Part shown: positions 28,485 to 35,599 of the stretch, in pieces
Layout: every line of letters begins with the position of its first letter
Position numbering within the stretch: the first letter of the stretch is position 1
Assembly (NCBI GenBank): GCA_030041495.1
Contig: JASHNT010000059.1
Span: 1-49,757 of the forward strand
Reading direction: 5' to 3'
DNA from: Bryobacteraceae bacterium
GTDB taxonomy: Bacteria > Acidobacteriota > Terriglobia > Bryobacterales > Bryobacteraceae
Length of the DNA: 49,757 bases
The notes under the pieces: generated by a model
Told to the model about the DNA's origin: nothing
The model's database searches: none
What the model saw: the letters and a program-made list of their open reading frames with translations, nothing else
Made by a program: the position numbers and the translations under genes

Positions 28485-30209
28485 TCACGCCTCCACCGGC
28501 TGGGGCGGAGCAAGCACCATTTCATTGATCGCGCCGCCGGCGGGCACCATGGGATAGACGTTTTCGAACGGCGAGACGCGGACGTTGAGCAGGTAGGGGC
28601 CCGGCTCGGCCACAGCGGCTTCGAGAGCCGCGCGCAGATGCTGCGGCTTTTCGACGGTGCGGCCTTTGAAGCCATAGGCTCCGGCGAGTTTTTCGGGGTC
28701 GGGGAAGCTAATGAGCTCGGCCGCGCTCAAGCGGTTGTTGTAGAACAGCTCCTGCCACTGCCGGATCATGCCCAGATAGCCGTTGTTCATGACGATGATT
28801 TTGACCGGCAGATTTTGATTCGCGACGGTGGCGAGCTCCGGAATCGACATCTGGAATCCGCCGTCGCCGACGATGGCGAAGACCAGCTTGTCAGGATTCG
28901 CCATTTGCGCGCCGATGGCGGCGGGGAAGCCGAAGCCCATCGCGCCCAGGCCGCCGGAATTGAGCCACAGCCGCGGATGATTGAAGCGGATGAACTGCGC
29001 GGCCCACATCTGGTGCTGGCCGACGTCGGCGCAGACAATGGCTTCGCCGCCGGAGATGCGATCGATCTCGGACATCAGGTGCTGCGGCTTGATTTCGTCG
29101 GAGGAGAATTCGGGCTCGAGCGGATGCTCGTGCATCCAGTCGCGGACGCGGGCGCGCCAGCCGGCGCGGGCGGCTTCGTTGCGCTCCTTTTGATCCGCGG
29201 AGTCGCGCAATTCCTGATTCAATTTCTCGAGGACTTTCTGGCAATCGCCCACGATGGGCACATCGGCGGTGCGATTCTTGCCGATTTCGGCTGGGTCTAT
29301 GTCCACGTGGATCACTTTCGCGTGCGGGGCAAATGCGGCGAGCCGCCCGGTGACGCGATCGTCGAAGCGCACGCCCAAAGCGATGATGAGGTCGGTTTCG
29401 GTCATCGCCATGTTGGAGGCGTAGCTGCCGTGCATGCCGGGCATGCTGATGAAATTGGGATGGCCGGAGGGCATGCCGCCGAGCCCCATCAGGGTGCAGA
29501 CGGCGGGCGCATCGACACGCTCGACCAGTTCGCGAAGGTCTTCGGAAGCTCCCGCGGCGATGATGCCTCCGCCGGCGTAGACGATGGGCCGCGAGGATTC
29601 CCAGATGAGCTGCGCGGCGCGGCGAATCTGTCCCGCGTGGCCTTCGGTGTAGACCTTGTAGCCGGGCAGATGGATGTGCGAAACGGGCGTGTAGTGGGTG
29701 GTGGCTTGAAACACGTCCTTGGGAATATCGACCAGCACCGGTCCGGGCCGTCCGGTAGAGGCGATGTGGAAAGCTTCATGGATGGTTTGTGGAAGCTCGG
29801 CGAGTTTCTTCACCAGGAAATTGTGCTTGGTGCAGGAGCGGGTGATACCGAAGGTGTCGGCTTCCTGAAATGCATCGCTGCCGATGAGCTTGGTGGTGAC
29901 CTGACCGGTGATGGCGACCACGGGGATCGAATCCATCATGGCGTCGACCAGAGCGGTGACCAGGTTGGTTGCGCCGGGTCCGGAAGTCGCCAGACAAACG
30001 CCCACCTTGCCGGTGGAGCGCGCGTAACCCTCCGCCGCGAAGCACGCGTTCTGCTCGTGGCGGACCAGCACGTGCTTCAAGGGGTGGTCATACAAGGCAT
30101 CGTAGAGAGGCAGCGTCACGCCGCCGGGATAGCCGAAAATGACATCCACTTTTTCGCGCGTCAGGCATTCGAGCAGAATTCGCGCCCCGTTCATTAAGTT
30201 CGCCGACAT
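28485..30209 (-). CDS. ilvB: acetolactate synthase large (catalytic) subunit
   Basis: Thiamine-diphosphate enzyme making acetolactate or acetohydroxybutyrate from pyruvate. The ATG at 30209 is chosen because GGGAG lies 8 bases upstream and MNGARILLECL is the usual start; ATG 30224 is an alternative. The 574 residues show VIFGYPGGVTLPLYDAL, the ThDP glutamate in VLVRHEQNACFAAEGYARSTG, and the metal motif VGDGGFQMSIPELATVANQNLPVKIIVMN at the C-terminal domain. It is the first structural gene of ilvBHC-cimA and is preceded by a leader peptide and attenuator hairpin. Confidence 0.96.
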   Translation of the reverse strand: MSANLMNGARILLECLTREKVDVIFGYPGGVTLPLYDALYDHPLKHVLVRHEQNACFAAEGYARSTGKVGVCLATSGPGATNLVTALVDAMMDSIPVVAITGQVTTKLIGSDAFQEADTFGITRSCTKHNFLVKKLAELPQTIHEAFHIASTGRPGPVLVDIPKDVFQATTHYTPVSHIHLPGYKVYTEGHAGQIRRAAQLIWESSRPIVYAGGGIIAAGASEDLRELVERVDAPAVCTLMGLGGMPSGHPNFISMPGMHGSYASNMAMTETDLIIALGVRFDDRVTGRLAAFAPHAKVIHVDIDPAEIGKNRTADVPIVGDCQKVLEKLNQELRDSADQKERNEAARAGWRARVRDWMHEHPLEPEFSSDEIKPQHLMSEIDRISGGEAIVCADVGQHQMWAAQFIRFNHPRLWLNSGGLGAMGFGFPAAIGAQMANPDKLVFAIVGDGGFQMSIPELATVANQNLPVKIIVMNNGYLGMIRQWQELFYNNRLSAAELISFPDPEKLAGAYGFKGRTVEKPQHLRAALEAAVAEPGPYLLNVRVSPFENVYPMVPAGGAINEMVLAPPQPVEA

Positions 30210-30248
30210 TGCATCGTCTCCCATGAGGTGGTCACTAAGAAGCAGTCC

Positions 30249-30294
30249 AAAACGAAAAGCCACTGTCGAGGGTTTGTTGCCCCCGCCCAGTGGC
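30249..30294 (-). terminator. intrinsic terminator (attenuator) before ilvB
   Basis: On the minus strand GCCACTG (30294-30288) pairs with CAGTGGC (30265-30259), a perfect 7-bp stem that can extend inside through GGG/CCC pairing, and is followed by TTTTCGTTTT (30258-30249). It lies between the Ile/Val/Leu-rich leader ORF and ilvB, exactly where a transcription attenuator should be. Confidence 0.82.
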
Positions 30295-30329
30295 CAAGAA
30301 TCTTACGAATTCAGGCCGTTCAGGCGGGG
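30281..30329 (-). promoter_or_regulatory. candidate antiterminator pairing of the ilv leader
   Basis: CCCCGCC at the end of the leader ORF (minus strand, 30329-30323) can pair perfectly with GGCGGGG (30287-30281), which lies inside the terminator just after its 5' arm. Forming this 7-bp GC stem would disrupt the terminator. This is the 2:3 pairing of a classical attenuator; no folding calculation was possible. Confidence 0.55.
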
Positions 30330-30436
30330 CCGGTTACACCGACCCCAATAATCAGAACGAGCCCGACTACAATAATTCCGGTAGAGAGTCCAAGGGAACT
30401 GGTGCGGAGGGCCTGGTTGGGTTCCGAGTGAGTCAT
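30320..30436 (-). CDS. ilv operon leader peptide (38 residues)
   Basis: A 38-codon ORF begins at ATG 30436, about 110 bases upstream of the ilvB promoter-proximal start region, with a weak GAGAG ribosome site. Residues 21-34 read IIVVGLVLIIGVGV, so 11 of 14 are Ile, Val or Leu, the products of the operon. The ORF ends 25 bases before the terminator stem begins. Slow translation of these codons when branched-chain amino acids are scarce would favour the antiterminator. It could also be a small membrane peptide, but the terminator downstream favours a leader. Confidence 0.75.
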   Translation of the reverse strand: MTHSEPNQALRTSSLGLSTGIIVVGLVLIIGVGVTGPA

Positions 30437-30453
30437 CGTGGTCTCTCAAAGAG

Positions 30454-30483
30454 AGGATAGCCTAGTAAGGCGGGCAAATGCAA
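30454..30483 (-). promoter_or_regulatory. candidate ilv operon promoter
   Basis: TTGCAT (30483-30478) and TATCCT (30459-30454) are separated by 18 bases on the minus strand, and the leader ATG follows 17 bases later. Moderate match only. Confidence 0.4.
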
Positions 30484-30567
30484 GAGGGAATGGGGATTAA
30501 ATATATTAATGGAGAGATTTCGGGTGCTGGGTTGAGAGAGTAACCGTTAGGATGGAGTTGAAAGGCT

Positions 30568-31103
30568 ATGGCCGTTCTGGATTGGTCACAGTGCGATGCG
30601 GTGGAGAGCGTCCCGGGCAAGATGAGCGGCGCTTGGGTGCTGAAGGGCACACGCATGCCGGTGTCGGCGATCTTCGAGAACCTGGAAGCCGGGGCCAGCA
30701 TCAGCGACATCATAGCCGAGCGATTCAAACTGGTCGTGCGGCGCGAGACGAAGGGAATCCCGGTGTATGAGCTGACGGTCGCCGAGGGTGGGGCGAAGCT
30801 GCGCGAGATCAAACCGGGCGATCCGGTTCCCATGCCGCAGCCCGCGAATTCGTCGCTGGCTCATGTGTTCTTCGTTGAGAGCATGCATGACTTGTGGACA
30901 GGCTGAACGGAGGTGATTCGGCTGGGCGGCCGGTGCAGGACCGGAGCGGATTATCGGGCATCTATGTATTCGATTTCCTAGCGCACAACTCCGCGGATCT
31001 GGTGGAGTCGATCGAGGATCAATCCGGGTTGCGGTTTGAGCCGTCGAATGCGCGGATGGAAATGGTGACCATCGAGCACGCCGAGCGGCCCAATCCGGAT
31101 TGA
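30568..31103 (+). pseudogene. frameshifted chimera: DUF433 start joined to TIGR03435/DUF3738 end
   Basis: Codons from 30568 begin like DUF433 (GAWVLKGTRMPVSAIFENLEAG) but after SISDIIAERFKL switch to the soil-associated TIGR03435/DUF3738 pattern (VVRRETKGIPVYELTVAEGGAKL). That frame stops at 30906. The family's C-terminal part continues in another frame from about 30894: GRPVQDRSGLSGIYVFDF, then SIEDQSGLRFEPS and IEHAERPNPD, ending at 31103. The whole is thus a fusion by recombination plus one frameshift and is likely dead. Similarity to both families is from memory of their consensus. Confidence 0.72.
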
Positions 31104-31227
31104 GTCTCTCTATACGCACCGCATCGCTACCATCCGTGGCTGCGGCCGGCGCAACCCGTAGGAACCCCAGCTTTCACGAAGGGGTAGCCGGGAATGTTAT
31201 CATTTTTTCAATCGTCGCCCCATAAGC

Positions 31228-32130
31228 ATGGGACCCGGAACCTCTCAAGCGAGCTATCCGCTCTCGGTGTTGTACACGCAGGCGGCTGAAGCGGCCCGCG
31301 CAGGGGCTCGTAGTCTGTTTTTCGCGACCAAGTTCTTTCCGCCGGAACTGGCGCGCTCAGCCCACGCAGTGTATTGGTATTGCGATTACACCCGCAGCCT
31401 GGCGCGGGAAGCCGAGTCCGCGGCGCAAGGCCATGCGAGCCTGGATCGCTGGGCCACCATGGTGACGGCCGGGTTACGAGGGCACCTCGCGCGGCACCCG
31501 GTGCTGGACGTGTTTCTAGATACGGCGGAGCGTTGCGGAATTCCCGGGGAGCAGCCGCTGGAGCTGATCGAAGGTTATCGCATGGAGCTGACGCACACGC
31601 GTTACGACAGCTTTTCGCAGCTCGCGGGTCACTGCCGCCGCACCGGCGGGATGGTGAGCCTGATGATGGCGCATGTGGTCGGCTACCGCGATCCGGCTCC
31701 GGATTACATGACGGACTTGGGCGTGGCAGTGGATCTCACCACCAACTTGCGCGACCTGGGCCAGCAACTTTCGCGCGGCTATATCACCATACCGCTCGAA
31801 GAAATGCGCGCGTTCGAGTACAGCGAGGCGGATCTGGAAGGTCGTGTGCGCAATGCAGCGTTCGACAATCTGATGCGTTATCAAGCCGCGCGTATCCACG
31901 ATTATTATCAGAAGGCCGAGCCGGGCCTGGCTCTGCTGGATTCACGAGGGCGCTTCGCCGTGCGAGTGGCGTTCGATTTGTACCGGCAGACGCTGCGGCG
32001 CATCGAAGCTTCCGGTTTCGACGTTTTCCACAAGGCGGCTGCAGTGCCGACGGTCTCGCGGTATTGGATCACGGCGCGGTCGATGGCGGGTCCCATCACG
32101 CGCAGGCTGTGGAAGGGCAGAAGTGCTTGA
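31228..32130 (+). CDS. squalene/phytoene synthase family protein with eroded Asp-rich motifs
   Basis: The 300-residue all-helical protein aligns with head-to-head prenyl synthases (HpnC/HpnD, CrtB): SLFFATKFFPPELARSAHAVYWYC, LIEGYRMELTHTRYDSF and LGVAVDLTTNLRDLGQQLSRGYITIP. The first DDxxD-type site is CDYTRSLAREAE (only Asp53 kept), and in the second site Asp176 is kept but the later Asp is Gln180. Loss of magnesium-binding carboxylates suggests low or altered activity, or a partner subunit role. The ATG at 31228 has a TATCAT 23 bases upstream. No hopanoid or carotenoid genes are adjacent. Confidence 0.85.
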   Translation: MGPGTSQASYPLSVLYTQAAEAARAGARSLFFATKFFPPELARSAHAVYWYCDYTRSLAREAESAAQGHASLDRWATMVTAGLRGHLARHPVLDVFLDTAERCGIPGEQPLELIEGYRMELTHTRYDSFSQLAGHCRRTGGMVSLMMAHVVGYRDPAPDYMTDLGVAVDLTTNLRDLGQQLSRGYITIPLEEMRAFEYSEADLEGRVRNAAFDNLMRYQAARIHDYYQKAEPGLALLDSRGRFAVRVAFDLYRQTLRRIEASGFDVFHKAAAVPTVSRYWITARSMAGPITRRLWKGRSA

Positions 32131-32431
32131 CCCGGCGCTCTTGCGCCTGGCCAGCCTGACCACTGCCGCCGCATTCATCCTGACTTTAGGAATTCTATTC
32201 ATCGCCGGCCGCCGGCGCTACCGTGCTCTACCGGCGATCGCGGCTGGGTTTTTTTTCAGCCCTGTTGAACCGGCCGATCCGATGGAAGAGCTAGATCATC
32301 AGGTCCGTATCGTAAAGCGGAGCGGTATCATAAATACTCCAGCATGCCCGAAGCCACCCAAGAAATTCTCGCCGATATCGCGATCCTGGATGACGACCTC
32401 GATTTTCGCAACTATCTGGAAGATTTTTTGA
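32123..32431 (+). CDS. possible small membrane protein
   Basis: A GTG at 32123 overlaps the stop of the prenyl-synthase gene by 8 bases. The product would have one membrane segment (LTTAAAFILTLGILFIAG) followed by a basic stretch. Its second half reads through the start of the response regulator gene and looks non-coding, so either a frameshift ended it earlier or it is not a gene. Confidence 0.3.
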   Translation: MLDPALLRLASLTTAAAFILTLGILFIAGRRRYRALPAIAAGFFFSPVEPADPMEELDHQVRIVKRSGIINTPACPKPPKKFSPISRSWMTTSIFATIWKIF

Positions 32432-32967
32432 AGGACGAGGGTACGTACGCGGTGCGCGCCTTTGCGACTCCGCAGGAGCTGTTCGAGGGCTGCGAGGAGC
32501 GGCTTCCGCAAATCGTGCTGCTGGACATGAAAATGGGCGACGTTACGGGCGACCGCGTGCTGGAGCAGTTGCTGGCACGCTGGCCCGGCCTGTGCGTGAT
32601 CATTATTACCGGCTATCCGTCGCTCGAAGACATGCGCGCGACGTTCAAGCTGAAGGTGTTCGATTATCTGGCCAAGCCGTTTTCCCTGGCGCAGCTCCGG
32701 CAGGTGCTGAAAAACGCCGTGGGAGCTTTCGGGTTGGGGCGCACGGCGCAGGACCGGCTGCGCGAGCGGCTGGGCCATTCGATCAAGATGCTGCGCGTGG
32801 CGCGGGACTGGTCGTTGAAAGATCTGGCGACGCAGACACGGTTGAGCGTTTCACAGATCAGCGCGATTGAGCGCGGCGCGAATCTACCCAGCATCGAGAG
32901 TTTTTTGGCGATCGCCAAGGCGTTCGACAAGAAGCCGTCGGAGATTCTGGCCTCAATCGATTTCTGA
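32344..32967 (+). CDS. response regulator with receiver and Cro/CI-type HTH domain
   Basis: Residues 1-125 form a receiver domain: acidic pocket Asp16-Asp18, phosphoacceptor Asp61 in VLLDMKMGD, Thr89 and Lys111 in YLAKPFS. Residues 140-205 form an XRE/Cro-type HTH (LGHSIKMLRVARDWSLKDLA, SVSQISAIERGANLPSIESF). The combination is unusual because response regulators mostly carry OmpR, NarL or Fis HTHs; XRE HTH outputs occur in some Acidobacteriota and Deltaproteobacteria. No histidine kinase gene is adjacent. Targets unknown. Confidence 0.9.
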   Translation: MPEATQEILADIAILDDDLDFRNYLEDFLKDEGTYAVRAFATPQELFEGCEERLPQIVLLDMKMGDVTGDRVLEQLLARWPGLCVIIITGYPSLEDMRATFKLKVFDYLAKPFSLAQLRQVLKNAVGAFGLGRTAQDRLRERLGHSIKMLRVARDWSLKDLATQTRLSVSQISAIERGANLPSIESFLAIAKAFDKKPSEILASIDF

Positions 32968-32998
32968 GAGCAGTCAGCGGTCAGCAACCGGCGGTCAG

Positions 32999-33406
32999 CT
33001 ACTTGTAGAGTTCCGGATAGGCCCGGCGCTGTTCCTCGGCGATCTCCATGGCGGAGCCGATCTGGATCAGCTCACCCTTGCCGATGCCAGGGCAATAGCG
33101 CGCAGTGCGGAGCCAGGTGTCGCGGCGCTCGACGATTTCGGGCCAGAAGGGAAATGTGCGGCACTGGGTCGGCTTGGCGGGATGAATCGAGCAGCCGTTC
33201 GATTCGAGAAACGGGCATTGCTTGTCGCGAGGCTTGCGGAAACGGCGCTGATGGCGGGTGCGGTAGATATAGCGGGCCTCGAACGCGGCCGGGCTCATTT
33301 CGACGAATTTCGCCGCTTGGCGCACGTCTTCCTCGGAGAGATAGACGTAGCCATCCTGATCGCAGCATTTGGTGCAACCGGGCTGGCAGGCGAAGCGGAG
33401 GTCCAT
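32999..33406 (-). CDS. YkgJ-type cysteine cluster protein
   Basis: From the ATG at 33406 the 135-residue product has the YkgJ pattern: CQPGCTKCCDQDGYVYLSEEDV, then KQCPFLESNGCSIHPAKPTQCRTFPFWPEI and a late Cys in ARYCPG. The eight cysteines probably bind zinc or an Fe-S cluster. It lies 23 bases after the phosphoribosyltransferase gene, on the same transcript. Biochemical role unknown. Confidence 0.87.
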   Translation of the reverse strand: MDLRFACQPGCTKCCDQDGYVYLSEEDVRQAAKFVEMSPAAFEARYIYRTRHQRRFRKPRDKQCPFLESNGCSIHPAKPTQCRTFPFWPEIVERRDTWLRTARYCPGIGKGELIQIGSAMEIAEEQRRAYPELYK

Positions 33407-33429
33407 AGGGAGATTCCCTGCGGCTGTCG

Positions 33430-34044
33430 TCACACCCGCACTTTCACCGCGGGGGCGCCTTTTTTGCACAGGTCGCAAGAAGACGCGTCGGGGAAATATT
33501 GGGGGTCGAGGCGGGCGAGGTAGTAGAACGGCAAAGGGTCGAAGGCGATGGCGTTGGGATAGGGCTGATAAATCACGACGGCGAGACCAACTACTTCCCC
33601 GCCCTGGGATTCGACCAGCGTCTTGAGCTGCGAAAGCTTGTTGCCGGTGCGCAGGATGTCGTCGACCAGCAAGACCTTTTCGCCGGGCTGAACCTCCAAA
33701 AACTGGCGGAAACGGAGCGGCTCATGAGTATTTTCGCGCTCGGCCCAATACACCTGGCGGGCGCGGAGGGCCTCGGAGACTCCGTAGGCGACGGGCAAGC
33801 CCCCGGTCGCGGGCGCGACAATCGAAAGCTCCGGAATGATGGCGCGGATATCGGGATGAGCGCGAAGCCGGCGGCTCAAACCCACGCTCAAAATCCTGGC
33901 GATTTCGTAATGGCGCATGGCGAGCGACACTTCCAGATAGCTGGAGGCGTGGAATCCGGTGGGATAGATGAAGTGGCCGTAGCGCAGCCCGCCAGTGCGT
34001 TCGAGCATAGCCACGACCTCATCATGAGTCGGGATCAGGTGCAT
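33430..34044 (-). CDS. phosphoribosyltransferase, orotate PRTase-like
   Basis: The 204-residue protein carries the PRPP motif VLLVDDILRTG at residues 124-134, with APATGGLPVAYGVSEAL and YWAEREN as in PyrE-type enzymes. It starts 4 bases after the polysaccharide glycosyltransferase stop. A C-terminal CDLCKKGAP may bind metal and is not part of the PRTase core. True orotate activity is plausible but not certain, since stand-alone PRTases of this kind also salvage other bases. Confidence 0.85.
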   Translation of the reverse strand: MHLIPTHDEVVAMLERTGGLRYGHFIYPTGFHASSYLEVSLAMRHYEIARILSVGLSRRLRAHPDIRAIIPELSIVAPATGGLPVAYGVSEALRARQVYWAERENTHEPLRFRQFLEVQPGEKVLLVDDILRTGNKLSQLKTLVESQGGEVVGLAVVIYQPYPNAIAFDPLPFYYLARLDPQYFPDASSCDLCKKGAPAVKVRV

Positions 34045-34048
34045 GAGC

Positions 34049-35467
34049 TTAAGCGGCTCCTTTTCCGCTCAAAAGCTGCGGAATTGTCTTCAAAATGATT
34101 TTCCAATCGAGAGCCAACGACCAATTATCGATATATTGCATGTCGAGCTTCATCCAGGTTTCAAAATCGACCTGATCGCGGCCCATGACGGCCCACAGGC
34201 AGGTCAAGCCCGGGCGCATGCGCAGGCGGCGGCGCTGCCAGCGCTGGTAGTGCTCGACTTCCTCCGGCAGAGCGGGACGCGGGCCGACCAGCGACATATC
34301 GCCCTTGAGCACGTTCCAGAGCTGCGGAAGTTCGTCGATGGAAAATTTGCGCAGCCAACGGCCGACCTTGGTGAGGCGCGGGTCGTTGGGAATTTTGAGG
34401 GCCAACCGGCGCGTGCTCAGATGCTGGAGCGAGGCGCGCATGGCCTCGGCATTTTCACGCATGGAGCGGAATTTGTAGAAGACGAAGCGGCGGCCGTTCA
34501 AGCCGCAGCGCTCCTGGCGGAAGATCACGGGGCCGGGCGAGGTCAGGCGAATGAGCAGAGCCACAATCAGCATGAAGGGAAACAGCAGGACCAGCCAGGC
34601 GGCGGCCAGCACGATGTCGGTGATGCGCTTGACCAGGAGGCGGATTTCGTCATGCGGGGTCGCGGAAAACGTCAGCAGAGGCGAGGAACCGAGCCGGTCC
34701 AGATACACCTGACTGTTGACGTGCGGAAAGAAGTCGACGGCGACGCGCGTGCGCACGCCTTCTTCATCGCAGGCGAGCATCACATCTTCCAGCGCCTCCA
34801 GACGGCTGCTGTCGACGGCGAAGATGATTTCGTCGATGACGCGGCGGCGCAGAAGTTGCGGCAATTCTTCGAGAGGATGGACGGGGTAGCGCGCGGCCAG
34901 CACCACCTCAGCGGATTCGGGCGCGCCGGGACGGTCGCTGAGGAAGCCGATGAGGCGGATGCCGTAACCGGAGGCCTCTTCGAGCTCGCGGCCCAGGCGG
35001 CGGGCCGGCTCCCCCAGGCCGACTACCATGACATAGTGAGTGACTCCGAAACGGCCGCGAAACGCGCCGAGCAGACGCGGGGCGTTCAGACGGACCAGAC
35101 ACAGCAAGACCCAAGTGAATCCGCCGAACATGGCCAGGAAGAAGCGGCTCAGGTCCATGCGCAAGAGGTATTGAAATAGCACCACTAGCGCCGAGCCAAG
35201 AAGACACTGGCGGAAGGCATCGCGCAGGATCACGCGCGGAAGCGCGGAGTCGATGCGGTCGTAAATTTCCCACCAGTAGCCGAGAGCGACCCACACCAGC
35301 ATGGACCACCCCAGCAGGAGCACGACGCGCGGCGCCTCGATGTAGAAGACAAAGTGGAATCCGAGATGTTGGCGAATCCCGTAGGCCAACTGAAAGGCGA
35401 GCGCCAAAAGAAGGATATCCGTGGCGGAAAACAGGAGCCTGGCTTTGCGGCGATGGCCTCGAAACAC
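34049..35467 (-). CDS. polyprenyl glycosylphosphotransferase (WcaJ/PssY-like)
   Basis: Transfers a sugar phosphate to undecaprenyl phosphate to start capsule or exopolysaccharide synthesis in the inner membrane. The 472 residues include four N-terminal membrane segments (TDILLLALAFQLAYGIR and others), a CoA-binding-like Rossmann domain (VMVVGLGEPARRLGRE), a fifth membrane hairpin (VLAAAWLVLLFPFMLIVAL) and the catalytic domain with KFRSM, KIPNDPRLTKVGRWLRK, DELPQLWNVLKGDMSLVGPRP and GLTCLWAV. The GTG start is 8 bases after TATGCT, suggesting a leaderless message. Other polysaccharide genes are not in the window. Confidence 0.93.
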   Translation of the reverse strand: MFRGHRRKARLLFSATDILLLALAFQLAYGIRQHLGFHFVFYIEAPRVVLLLGWSMLVWVALGYWWEIYDRIDSALPRVILRDAFRQCLLGSALVVLFQYLLRMDLSRFFLAMFGGFTWVLLCLVRLNAPRLLGAFRGRFGVTHYVMVVGLGEPARRLGRELEEASGYGIRLIGFLSDRPGAPESAEVVLAARYPVHPLEELPQLLRRRVIDEIIFAVDSSRLEALEDVMLACDEEGVRTRVAVDFFPHVNSQVYLDRLGSSPLLTFSATPHDEIRLLVKRITDIVLAAAWLVLLFPFMLIVALLIRLTSPGPVIFRQERCGLNGRRFVFYKFRSMRENAEAMRASLQHLSTRRLALKIPNDPRLTKVGRWLRKFSIDELPQLWNVLKGDMSLVGPRPALPEEVEHYQRWQRRRLRMRPGLTCLWAVMGRDQVDFETWMKLDMQYIDNWSLALDWKIILKTIPQLLSGKGAA

Positions 35468-35475
35468 TTAAATTC

Positions 35476-35481
35476 AGCATA
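35476..35481 (-). promoter_or_regulatory. -10 box of the glycosylphosphotransferase gene
   Basis: TATGCT on the minus strand ends 8 bases before the GTG at 35467. No -35 or Shine-Dalgarno was seen. It diverges from the TPR gene promoter at 35587. Confidence 0.4.
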
Positions 35482-35586
35482 CCGCCGCAGGTCGTTTGCC
35501 GGCATCCTCCACCGTGACCTTCCACCGCGATATGCTGCCGCGCCACCGGCGCAGACAGCATTACTGGCGGGTTTCGGACGACGTGC

Positions 35587-35592
35587 TATCCT
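35587..35592 (+). promoter_or_regulatory. -10 box of the TPR gene
   Basis: TATCCT ends 7 bases before the ATG at 35600, consistent with a leaderless message. No good -35 was found. Confidence 0.4.
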
Positions 35593-35599
35593 GTAAACC

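Noticed and set aside
28638-30197. 519-codon plus-strand frame opposite ilvB
   Set aside because: Antisense shadow of a certain gene in GC-rich DNA; composition is Asp/Gly/His/Val-rich without motifs.
31104-31227. Possible structured RNA upstream of the prenyl synthase gene
   Set aside because: GC-rich with a few short complementary stretches, but no recognisable riboswitch or tRNA layout.
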